64,000 nucleotides of DNA from contig DATKKF010000061.1 in NCBI GenBank assembly GCA_035543115.1, positions 1 through 64,000 of the forward strand, written 5' to 3'. The DNA comes from RPRB01 sp035543115. Its GTDB lineage: Bacteria > Myxococcota > Myxococcia > Myxococcales > Myxococcaceae. Below the pieces are notes generated by a model that saw nothing but the letters and a program-made list of their open reading frames with translations, was not told the origin of the DNA and made no database searches. Each line of letters opens with the position of its first letter. The stretch's first letter is position 1. Below are positions 51,328 to 60,338 of the stretch, in pieces. The position numbers and the translations under genes are program-made.

Positions 51328-53553
51328 CTAGACCCGCTCCACGGAGTACACGCCCTTCAGGCACTCGATGGTCTTCATCAGGTCGGTGAGCTGCTTCAGG
51401 TCCGAGATGGTGACCTCGAAGGTGTTCACCGCGCGATCGTCGCCCGTGGCCCGGCAGTTGGCCTGGCTGATGTTGACGCCCTTCTTGCTGAAGATGTTCG
51501 ACATGTCGGCCAGGAGCCCCGGCCGGTCGGCGGTGAGCACCCGGAGGGTGACCGGGCGCTTGTAATCGCCGCGCGCGTCCCAGGCGACGTCCACCCGGCG
51601 CTCGGGGTCGGTGGCCAGCGCACGCTCGCAACCCACGGTGTGCACCGTCACGCCCTGGTTCCGGGTGATGAACCCGGCGATGGGGTCCCCGGGCACGGGA
51701 TTGCAGCAGCGTCCGAAGCGGACCAGCACGTCGTCCACGCCCCCGATGAGCACGCCAGTCCGGCTCCTGCGGCCGACCAGCTTCCTGGCCAGCTCGGTCA
51801 CCCGGCCGAAGCCGTTGCCCGCAGGGGGCACCGCGTTGTCCACCGCGGGTGGGGCGTTGACTGCTTCGGTCTTGGTGTTCCGCTCCTTCTCGGTCTCGGC
51901 CAGCTTCTCGGGCGGGAGCAGCCGCGCCAGGAGCTGGTTGGGGACCACCTTGCCGTAGCCCACGGCCACCATCAGGTCGTCCTCGATGCGGTACCCGAGC
52001 TCGGCGGCCACCGGCTTGAGCTCGCCGCCCTTCAGCAGCTTGTTGAGGTTCAGGCCGACCCGTCGGAACTCCTTGTCCAGCAGCTCGCGGCCCAGCTGCT
52101 GGCTCTTCTCGCGCTGCTGCTGCTTGATGAAGCCGCGGATGCGCTGCTGGGCCCGGCTGGTCTTGACGAAGGTCAGCCAATCCTTACTGGGGTGGGCGCC
52201 CGGGCTGGTGAGCACCTCCACCGTGTCGCCATTCCTCAGCTTGTAGCGGAGCGGGACGATCTTCCCGTTCACCTTCGCCCCGACGCAGCGGCCACCCACG
52301 TCGGAGTGGATGGCGTAGGCGAAGTCCAGCGGGGTCGCGCCGCGCGGCAGGCTCTTCACGTCCCCCTTGGGGGTGAAGACGAAGACCTCGTCGGTGAAGA
52401 GGTCCACCTTCACCGTCTCCAGGAACTCCTTGGGGTCCTTGAGGTCCTGCTGCCACTCCATGAGCTGCCGCAGCCAGGCGAACTTCTCGTCGTCCCGGCT
52501 GACCAGCGCCTTGCCTTCCTTGTAGGCCCAGTGGGCGGCGATTCCCTCCTCGGCGATGCGGTGCATCTCCTCGGTGCGGATCTGCACCTCCACCCGCTCC
52601 CCCAGCGGCCCGATGACCGTGGTGTGAAGCGACTGGTACATGTTCGGCTTGGGGATGGCGATGAAGTCCTTGAAGCGCCCCGGTACTGGCTTCCACAGCT
52701 GGTGGATGAGCCCCAGCGCCTCGTAGCAGCTGGGGATGGTGGGCATGATCAGCCGGAAGGCGATCATGTCGTGCACCTGCTCGAACTCGATGCCGTTGGC
52801 CCGCATCTTCTTCCAGATGCTGTACAGGTGCTTGAAGCGCCCGGAGACCTTGGCCTGGAGGTCGCGCTCGGCGAGCTTGCGCTCGATGAGGTGGACCACG
52901 TCCTCGATGTACTGCTCGCGCTCCTTCTTCCGCTTGCCGACGCGCTCGGCGAGATCGGCGTACTCCGCGGGCTTGAGCCAGCGGAAGCTCAGGTCCTCCA
53001 GCTCGGTCTTGATCCAGCTGATGCCCAGCCGGTTCGCCAGCGGCGCGTAGATGTCCAGCGTCTCCTGGGCGATGCGCTGGCGCTTGTCCTCGCGCATGTA
53101 CTCCAGCGTCCGCATGTTGTGGGTGCGGTCGGCGAGCTTCACCAGGATGACGCGGATGTCCTGCGCCATCGCGATGATCATCTTCCGGAAGTTCTCGGCC
53201 TGCTTCTCCTCCTGGCTGAGCGTGGCGCTCGCCTGGAACTTGGAGAGCTTGGTCACCCCGTCCACCAGCTGGGTGACCTCGGGGCCAAAGAGCTCGGTCA
53301 GCTCGTCCGGGGTGGCCAGGGTGTCCTCGATGGTGTCGTGGAGGAGCCCGGTGACGATGCTCGCCTCGTCCAGCTTGAGGTCGGCCAGGATCCCGGCGAC
53401 CTCGAGCGGGTGGACCAGGTAGGGCTCGCCCGAGTGCCGGAGCTGCCCCTGGTGGACCTTGGCCGAGTAAACGTAGGCCTTCTTGATGACGTCCAGATCT
53501 GGGTCGGGATGGTAGCTCTTGACCTGGGTCAGGATGTCGTTGAGGCGAATCAT
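51328..53553 (-). CDS. rel: Bifunctional (p)ppGpp synthetase/hydrolase (Rel/SpoT)
   Basis: 741 residues with the full long-RSH layout. An HD hydrolase domain (HPLEVAGILADL, LLHDTIEDT, KLADRTHNMRTL) is followed by a synthetase domain (RLIMPTIPSCYEALGLIHQLWKP, GRFKDFIAIPKPNMYQSLHTTV), a TGS domain (DEVFVFTPKGDVKSLPRGATPLDFAYAIHS), a zinc-finger region and a C-terminal ACT domain (VTLRVLTADRPGLLADMSNIFSKKGVNI). The hydrolase residues are intact and the synthetase has RFKD rather than EFDD, both as expected for a bifunctional enzyme. ATG 53553; upstream ATGs are not in frame. Confidence 0.97.
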   Translation of the reverse strand: MIRLNDILTQVKSYHPDPDLDVIKKAYVYSAKVHQGQLRHSGEPYLVHPLEVAGILADLKLDEASIVTGLLHDTIEDTLATPDELTELFGPEVTQLVDGVTKLSKFQASATLSQEEKQAENFRKMIIAMAQDIRVILVKLADRTHNMRTLEYMREDKRQRIAQETLDIYAPLANRLGISWIKTELEDLSFRWLKPAEYADLAERVGKRKKEREQYIEDVVHLIERKLAERDLQAKVSGRFKHLYSIWKKMRANGIEFEQVHDMIAFRLIMPTIPSCYEALGLIHQLWKPVPGRFKDFIAIPKPNMYQSLHTTVIGPLGERVEVQIRTEEMHRIAEEGIAAHWAYKEGKALVSRDDEKFAWLRQLMEWQQDLKDPKEFLETVKVDLFTDEVFVFTPKGDVKSLPRGATPLDFAYAIHSDVGGRCVGAKVNGKIVPLRYKLRNGDTVEVLTSPGAHPSKDWLTFVKTSRAQQRIRGFIKQQQREKSQQLGRELLDKEFRRVGLNLNKLLKGGELKPVAAELGYRIEDDLMVAVGYGKVVPNQLLARLLPPEKLAETEKERNTKTEAVNAPPAVDNAVPPAGNGFGRVTELARKLVGRRSRTGVLIGGVDDVLVRFGRCCNPVPGDPIAGFITRNQGVTVHTVGCERALATDPERRVDVAWDARGDYKRPVTLRVLTADRPGLLADMSNIFSKKGVNISQANCRATGDDRAVNTFEVTISDLKQLTDLMKTIECLKGVYSVERV

Positions 53554-53565
53554 CGATACTGCACA

Positions 53566-53594
53566 ATCGTAACTGTGGGATCGGGGGTGTTCAA
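53566..53594 (-). promoter_or_regulatory. Candidate rel promoter
   Basis: On the minus strand TTGAAC (53594-53589) and TACGAT (53571-53566) are spaced by 17 bases, each matching the sigma-70 consensus at four of six positions. Transcription would begin near 53559, only about six bases before the rel ATG, and no ribosome-binding site is seen, suggesting a nearly leaderless message. Confidence 0.35.
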
Positions 53595-53630
53595 CGCACC
53601 GACCCCGGAACTGGCCGCTGGGGCTGAACA

Positions 53631-53660
53631 TTGACCCTGTGCCGAGCAGGTTCCTACAGT
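53631..53660 (+). promoter_or_regulatory. Candidate promoter for the FHA protein gene
   Basis: TTGACC (53631-53636) and TACAGT (53655-53660) with an 18-base spacer match the sigma-70 consensus at five and four of six positions. Transcription would start near 53667, nine bases before the ATG at 53676. Lies back to back with the candidate rel promoter. Confidence 0.4.
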
Positions 53661-53675
53661 GACCGACGCCCGCCC

Positions 53676-54614
53676 ATGTCGCGCCTTCTGGTGAGTCAGC
53701 TCGGCGTGGTCTGCCCGTCCTGCGACGTGCTGAACGCGGCAGGCGCGCAGCGCTGCGAAGCCTGCGGAAAGACCTGGGGAAGACCTCCCTCGCCTGCGCG
53801 GAGCCCCACCGGCTCGGCCCCGGTCGTGTCCCCGCCCGGTCCCCCCGCCTCGCGGCCCGCGGCGCCCGCGGCCAGCCCGTCCGGCGCCGGCCTCCGGAGC
53901 TCCCCCACCCCGGCGGGCGGCGTGCCCCGGACCGGTGCCGCCGCGCGGCCGGCGGCCCCGGCGCCCGTGCCGAGCCGGTTCATCCTCAGCGTCAGCGCCG
54001 GGCCGGCGCGAGGCCAGCGCTTCCGGCTCATGGCCAACGGCTGCAGCGTGGGCCGGCAGCGGGGCGCCATCCTCTTCGCGGACGACCCCTTCGTCTCGCC
54101 CCACCACGCCGCGTTCCGCATCCGCGAGGGGCAGCTCTCGGTGAAGGACGAGGACAGCGTCTCGGGGGTCTACGTCGCCATCACCACCCACGAGCTCCTG
54201 ACGCCGGGGACGCTCTTCTCGGTGGGCCCACACGTGCTCCGCTACGTGGGCCCGCTGCTGCCCCGCGCAGCGGAGGCCGGGAAGCCCCGGGTCTACGGCG
54301 CGCCGGTGCCCCAGGCAGGTGGCCTGTGGGGACTCGAGGAGATCCTGGTGGGGCTTCGCCCCGGCCGGGCGGTGGTGACCGCGCAGCCGTCGCTGACGCT
54401 CGGCTCCTCCGGGGCCGACCTGGTCTTCGCCCCCGACACCCATCTTGCCGCCCGGCACTGCGAGATCAGCCCGGCGCCGCAGGGGGCCATCCTTCGTGAT
54501 CTCTCGGGCGGGCTGGGCACGTTCGTCCGCCTCGGAGCCCAGGAACGACCCCTCAAGCAGGGAGACCGGGTGCGCATCGGCCAGCAGACGTTGACCGTCG
54601 AGCTGGCGGCGTGA
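53676..54614 (+). CDS. Zinc-ribbon protein with two FHA-like domains
   Basis: 312 residues. An N-terminal zinc ribbon (VCPSCDVL...QRCEACGK, two CxxC pairs) is followed by a Pro/Ala-rich linker (about 35-105), a first FHA-like domain (about 108-205; GCSVGRQRGAIL and DDPFVSPHHAAF fit the phosphothreonine-binding Arg and Ser-x-x-His) and a second (about 230-312; SLTLGSSGADLVF, LAARHCEI, LGTFVRL, with several key residues changed). It reads phosphothreonine, so the kinase gene just downstream is a likely partner. ATG 53676. A 34-base gap separates it from the convergent kinase. Confidence 0.82.
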   Translation: MSRLLVSQLGVVCPSCDVLNAAGAQRCEACGKTWGRPPSPARSPTGSAPVVSPPGPPASRPAAPAASPSGAGLRSSPTPAGGVPRTGAAARPAAPAPVPSRFILSVSAGPARGQRFRLMANGCSVGRQRGAILFADDPFVSPHHAAFRIREGQLSVKDEDSVSGVYVAITTHELLTPGTLFSVGPHVLRYVGPLLPRAAEAGKPRVYGAPVPQAGGLWGLEEILVGLRPGRAVVTAQPSLTLGSSGADLVFAPDTHLAARHCEISPAPQGAILRDLSGGLGTFVRLGAQERPLKQGDRVRIGQQTLTVELAA

Positions 54615-54648
54615 TCGCCTCCGCCAGCCACGCCTCCCCGCGCTGACC

Positions 54649-56172
<1,524 letters not shown>

Positions 56173-56341
56173 GACCGGAAGGCGACGCTCCCACTCCTGG
56201 GGCGGAGCCGCAAGGCTGCATGGTACGCTCGCCGCCCGCGGTCCCGGATGGCCTTCTGCCCCGTGTTGCGATGCGCCGAATCCCGATGAGCCAGAACGCG
56301 GTTCCCGTTGTTGAGCCCCGCTGGACAGGGGGACGGTGGTG

Positions 56342-56995
56342 ATGAGACCACCGAGCGCCGGCCGGCCACAGGTCAGCTTTCGCGTCGTCCGGGCCGACGG
56401 CGGGCCCGAGATGTCCGTGCCGATGAGCGGGGAGACGCTGACTTGCGGAACGCGGGCCGACCTCACGCTCCCCGACGACCCGTTCATCGCCCCGGTCCAG
56501 GCCCGGTTCTTCTTCTCCGGGCAGCGGCTGGCGATCGAGGACCTGGGCGGCGGCAACGGCGTCTTCGCCCGCCTGAAGGCGGAGCGGGAGCTGCCCGTCG
56601 GCGGCGAGCTCCGGCTGGGGCGGCAGCGGCTCTTGCTGGAGGCCATCCCCCCGGTGACGCCCGGCGACGGCGGTACCATCGCCTGGGGCTCGGCGGACCC
56701 CGGGTTCAAGCTGCGCGTCGTTCAGCTGCTCGAGGGTGGCATGCGCGGGGCGGCGTTCTGTCTCCGCGAGGGCGAGAACCTGCTCGGGCGGGAGGTCGGC
56801 GACATCACCTTCCCCGGCGACGGGTTCGTCTCCGGCCGCCACGCGGTGCTCAACGCCCGAGGAGAGCGACTGACGGTGAAGGACGTGGGTAGCTCCAACG
56901 GCACCTTCCTCCGCATCGCCACCCCCACCTTCGTCGAGCACGGCGACCAGTTCCTGGTCGGCCGGGAGCTGGTCCGGGTCGAGATCGGCGGCTGA
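56342..56995 (+). CDS. Protein with two FHA-like domains
   Basis: 217 residues from ATG 56342 (GTG 56336 also possible). The C-terminal domain (about 125-217) is a canonical FHA: LLGREVGD, GFVSGRHAVL (phosphothreonine-binding Ser-Arg-His) and VKDVGSSNGTFLR. The N-terminal copy (about 12-100) has the same layout (RADLTLPDDPFIAPVQARF, LGGGNGVFARL) but the GRH and SSNG residues are changed, so it probably does not bind phosphothreonine. Divergent from the kinase gene at 54649; together they suggest a phosphothreonine circuit. Confidence 0.85.
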   Translation: MRPPSAGRPQVSFRVVRADGGPEMSVPMSGETLTCGTRADLTLPDDPFIAPVQARFFFSGQRLAIEDLGGGNGVFARLKAERELPVGGELRLGRQRLLLEAIPPVTPGDGGTIAWGSADPGFKLRVVQLLEGGMRGAAFCLREGENLLGREVGDITFPGDGFVSGRHAVLNARGERLTVKDVGSSNGTFLRIATPTFVEHGDQFLVGRELVRVEIGG

Positions 56996-57026
56996 GACGG
57001 GTCGGCCCCTGCCCCGCGAGGTCCCG

Positions 57027-58265
57027 ATGCAGCCCGCCCTCCCCGCGTCCCGAGCCGACACCGCCGCCGTGGGACACGTCGCGACGGCGCGCTGGGGACC
57101 GGTGCTCGCGCTGGCCGGCCTGCAGGGCGCGGTGAGCGTGGCCTGGGTGGCCTACAACCTCTACCTCGTCGCGCTGCTGGTGCGCGCGGGGTTCGACGCC
57201 TACCTCGCGACGGTGCTGGTGACGGTCGAGGGCCTGATCGGCGCGGTGCTCGAGCCCTTGATGGGAGCGCTGTCCGACCGGCACCGGACGGGGCTCTTCC
57301 GCCGCTTCTTCCTGGTGCTGGGGGGGGTGCTGGCGGCGGCCCTCCTCTTCCTCGCGCTCCCGCTCGCGGCGGTGGGCGCGAGGCCCGGAGCGGCGACGCT
57401 GGTCCCTGCCCTGCTCATCGCCTGGTCCTGCGCGATGGCGGTGTTCCGGGCGCCGGCGCTGTCGCTGCTCGGGCGCTACGCACGGCCCGGGGCGCTTCCC
57501 CTGGCCTCGTCGGTGCTCACCGCCGCCGCGGCGCTGGTGGGCGCGGCGGCACCGTCGGCGCGGGCCTGGCTCCTCTCGCTCGGGCCGCTGCCCACCTTCG
57601 CCATGGCCTCGGCCGCGCTGCTCCTGGCCGTCCTGGTGCTCCGGGTGCTGGATCGACGGGAGCCGCTCCCCGCCGGCCGGGAGAGGGAGGTCCTGGTGCC
57701 GCTCGATCGCTCCTCTGCCCGGGCCGCGTGGGTCCTCTTCGGGGTGGGGACGAGCTCCGCGCTCGCCTTTCGCTTCCTGATGGACGGGCTGCCCCGTGCC
57801 GCCGCTGGGCCCGGGACGCCGGCGGCGGCGATCACCACGGCCTTCTTCCTGGGGATGGCACTCGCGGCCCTTCCGGTGGGGCGCCTGGCGCTGGGCCGGG
57901 TCGGCGGAGGCCCGGTCACCGTCGGCGGGTTGGTCCTGCTCGTCGCCTTCACCGCCCTGCTCCCCGTCGCCGGGGGGGGCGTGCCGGTGCTGGCCGTGGC
58001 GGCGCTCCTGGGCGCGGCGCTGGCGGCGGTGCAGAACGGGCTGTTCGCCTGGTCCCTGGTGGCGGTCCGGGGGGAGCGCGCTGGCCTGGGACTGGGCCTC
58101 CTCCTGGGTGGAGGAGGGCTCGCGCTCGGCCTGGTGAATGCGCTGTTCGCGGTGCGGAGGCCGGCGCCCGCGACGTCGCTCCTGGCCGCCGCAGGGCTCT
58201 ACGCGCTCACGCTGCTGCTGCTCGCGACGCTCCGGCGCACCGTGCGCGCCGCGCGTCCCCGGTGA
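57027..58265 (+). CDS. MFS-family transporter
   Basis: 412 residues with about twelve membrane segments. The MFS motif A region appears as MGALSDRHRTGLFRRFF between helices 2 and 3, and the second half begins RAAWVLFGVGTSSALAFRFLMDG. Central loop DRREPLPAGREREVLVPLDRSS separates the two halves. No substrate clue; it lies 31 bases after the FHA gene on the same strand but need not share its role. ATG 57027. A hairpin follows the stop. Confidence 0.85.
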   Translation: MQPALPASRADTAAVGHVATARWGPVLALAGLQGAVSVAWVAYNLYLVALLVRAGFDAYLATVLVTVEGLIGAVLEPLMGALSDRHRTGLFRRFFLVLGGVLAAALLFLALPLAAVGARPGAATLVPALLIAWSCAMAVFRAPALSLLGRYARPGALPLASSVLTAAAALVGAAAPSARAWLLSLGPLPTFAMASAALLLAVLVLRVLDRREPLPAGREREVLVPLDRSSARAAWVLFGVGTSSALAFRFLMDGLPRAAAGPGTPAAAITTAFFLGMALAALPVGRLALGRVGGGPVTVGGLVLLVAFTALLPVAGGGVPVLAVAALLGAALAAVQNGLFAWSLVAVRGERAGLGLGLLLGGGGLALGLVNALFAVRRPAPATSLLAAAGLYALTLLLLATLRRTVRAARPR

Positions 58266-58293
58266 CGGCGCGGGGCCGAAGCCGGGGTGGGCG

Positions 58294-58310
58294 CCCCGCC
58301 GGCGGCGGGG
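58294..58310. terminator. Hairpin between convergent MFS and dksA genes
   Basis: CCCCGCC (58294-58300), loop GGC, and GGCGGGG (58304-58310) form a perfect 7-bp stem in the 51-base gap between the two stop codons (58265 and 58317). Likely ends both transcripts, though no T-run is present. Confidence 0.45.
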
Positions 58311-58316
58311 GCTCAC

Positions 58317-58679
58317 TCAGCCGTACGACTTCTCCTTCTTCTCCTGCTCTTCCTTGCAGCGGATGCAGAGCGTGGTGACCGGGCGGGCCTCGAGGCGCTT
58401 GGGGGCGATGGGCTCCTCGCACCGCTCGCAGACGCCGAAGGTGCCGTCGTCGATCCGCATCAGCGCCTTCTCGATCTTCTTGAGGAGGAACTTCTCCCGG
58501 TCCCGGAGGCGGAACACCATGGACTGGGCGTATTCGCTGGAGGCGAGGTCGATCTCGTCCGGGAGGTCGTCGGTGTCGAAGTTCGACTCCTCCATGAGGG
58601 TCTTCTTCGCGCTGTCGAGGAGGGCCGACTTGCTATCCTCGAGCATCTTCTTGTAGCGCTTCAGATCTTTCTGATTCAA
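58317..58679 (-). CDS. dksA: DksA/TraR-type RNA polymerase regulator
   Basis: 120 residues of the DksA type. The coiled coil carries the DEIDLA stretch (Asp-x-x-Asp-x-Ala, the secondary-channel tip motif of DksA) and the C-terminal zinc finger is CERC...LCIRC. Close to DksA of Deltaproteobacteria, where the protein begins with Asn-Lys or Asn-Gln-Lys-Asp. The start is TTG 58679 with GGAG eight bases upstream; an ATG at 58745 would add 22 residues not found in relatives. Works with ppGpp on RNA polymerase; rel lies 5 kb away. Confidence 0.94.
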   Translation of the reverse strand: MNQKDLKRYKKMLEDSKSALLDSAKKTLMEESNFDTDDLPDEIDLASSEYAQSMVFRLRDREKFLLKKIEKALMRIDDGTFGVCERCEEPIAPKRLEARPVTTLCIRCKEEQEKKEKSYG

Positions 58680-58811
58680 AGGTGCGACTCCGTGACCCTG
58701 CCGTCGGGCGAGGTGGGCAACGGTCCGGTTCGTCGAGCCGTGCACCTCGGAAAAAAAGGCCGCGGAGTCTTATCTGGCGCCCGGGTGAAGTCAAGGTAAC
58801 CTGGCGTGCCC

Positions 58812-59717
58812 ATGGCGGATCCGGAGAAGACCCCGCGGCAGGAGGCGACCCGGTTCGACCGGGAGTTCCTGCGCTCGGCGCTGGCGCTCGCCGCAAAGCC
58901 GGACATCGACCACTTCCTCTACATCTGCGACATCCCCATCCCCCCCGATGACCTGCGGCGGAAGCCGGCGCGGGGCAAGCTGGTCTACGCGGTCACCGCC
59001 GAGCAGATCGCCGCCGAGCTCCAGGCCCGGAAGCAGCGGGCGCTGGTCATCCCCGCCTACGACTACAGCCGGGTGGAACGGGTGAAGGTGGCGCTCGTCT
59101 CCGCGCTCGCCCAGGGAGCATTCAAGGAAGGCGACCTGGTGCTCTGCATGACAGGCCGTGTGGGCCGCCCTCCGGACACCTTGATGCAGATGCGCATCGG
59201 CGGCTCGCTCGACGACCGGGTGGCGATCGAGGGCATCAAGCTGGGCGACCAGTTCAACAGCCAGGTGGTGGACGCGCTCATCCAGCTCGCCCTGCAGATC
59301 GGGCAGGAGGGTTACGAGGGCCACCCCGTCGGCACCATCATCACCATCGGAGATCACAACAGCGTGCTGGAGAAGAGCCGGCAGATCACCATCAACCCCT
59401 TCCAGGGCCTCGGCGAGAGCGAGCGCAATGTCCTGGACCCCCGCATCCGCGAGGCGATCAAGAACTTCTCGGTCCTCGATGGCGCGTTCGTCATCCGCGA
59501 GGACGGGGTGGTGCTCTCGGCCGGGCGTTACCTGTCGGCGGGCGACGAGGATGCCAAGGTGCCGCTGGGCCTGGGGGCCCGGCACGCGGCGGCGGCCAAC
59601 ATCACCGCGGCGACGCAGTGCCTGGCCCTGGTGGTGAGCCAGACCTCGGGCGCGGTTCGCCTGTTCAAGGACGGCAGCATCCTCCTCGAGCTGCACCAGA
59701 GCGCGCGGCGGACTTGA
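58812..59717 (+). CDS. DacZ-like diadenylate cyclase (c-di-AMP synthase)
   Basis: 301 residues. The C-terminal about 120 residues match the DisA_N diadenylate cyclase domain: the DGA motif is LDGAFVIRE (Asp223-Ala225) and the second motif reads GARHAAAA (Arg257, His258), followed by VVSQTSGAVRLFKDGSI. Bacterial DisA and CdaA have RHR here; the RHxA form is like the archaeal DacZ group. The N-terminal about 150 residues (FLRSALALAAKPDIDHFLYICD, VPAYDYSRVERVKVAL, GDLVLCMTGR) resemble the pyruvate-kinase-like domain of DacZ. ATG 58812. Divergent from dksA with a 132-base gap. Confidence 0.85.
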   Translation: MADPEKTPRQEATRFDREFLRSALALAAKPDIDHFLYICDIPIPPDDLRRKPARGKLVYAVTAEQIAAELQARKQRALVIPAYDYSRVERVKVALVSALAQGAFKEGDLVLCMTGRVGRPPDTLMQMRIGGSLDDRVAIEGIKLGDQFNSQVVDALIQLALQIGQEGYEGHPVGTIITIGDHNSVLEKSRQITINPFQGLGESERNVLDPRIREAIKNFSVLDGAFVIREDGVVLSAGRYLSAGDEDAKVPLGLGARHAAAANITAATQCLALVVSQTSGAVRLFKDGSILLELHQSARRT

Positions 59718-59732
59718 CTGGCCCCCCGGAGC

Positions 59733-60284
59733 TCAGGCCGGGCCCTCGCGGTCCTCACGCCACACCTCGGCGAGGGCGTGGGCGCGCTCGACCTCGTCGC
59801 GGGCCGCGTCCACCGCGACGAGCCGGCGGACGCGGTCCGCTCGCGAGCGCAGCGCCTCGGAGGCCAGGGCGGTCCCCGCGGTCAGACGGGCCGCGGCGAG
59901 CTCGCGTTCCTGTCGCAACTGGTCGACCTGGTCGGCCACCCTCCGGGCCGCCTGCTCGAGCTGCTCCACGTCCGACGCGGTGCGGGCGAGCTCCTGGCGG
60001 AGGGCGCTCGCCCGTTCGTCCTCGCGGAGCGCGTCCGCCGAGAGCACCTCGGTCGCCCGGAGGTCACCACTGGTCCTGGCCTCAGCGGAGCGATCGCGCA
60101 GGGTGCGGCCCACCCGCTCCATCCCCGAGAGCTCGCGGCCGAGGCGCGCCCGCACGGTGAGCAGCGTGGCGGTGGCCCGCCGGAGCTCGGCCGCCTCGCC
60201 CGCGAGGTCCGACACGAGATCGTCGTAGGCCGCGATCGGATCCGGCGGGGGAGCCGGACGCCGGCGAAACCAGCGGAAGGCCAT
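59733..60284 (-). CDS. Coiled-coil hypothetical protein
   Basis: 183 residues. After a short basic N-terminus (MAFRWFRRRPAPPPD) the protein is one long heptad-rich coiled coil (LAGEAAELRRATATLLTVRARLGRELSGMERVGRTLRD, VEQLEQAARRVADQVDQLRQERELAAARL). It resembles PspA/IM30-like or other structural coiled-coil proteins only in general form. ATG 60284. Follows the VWA gene on the same strand with a 54-base gap, so it may be part of that unit. Confidence 0.7.
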   Translation of the reverse strand: MAFRWFRRRPAPPPDPIAAYDDLVSDLAGEAAELRRATATLLTVRARLGRELSGMERVGRTLRDRSAEARTSGDLRATEVLSADALREDERASALRQELARTASDVEQLEQAARRVADQVDQLRQERELAAARLTAGTALASEALRSRADRVRRLVAVDAARDEVERAHALAEVWREDREGPA

Positions 60285-60338
60285 CGGGCTGACGAGTCTA
60301 GCCCCTGAAGCCTCGAGGCGTGACCAGGGAGCAGCCGC

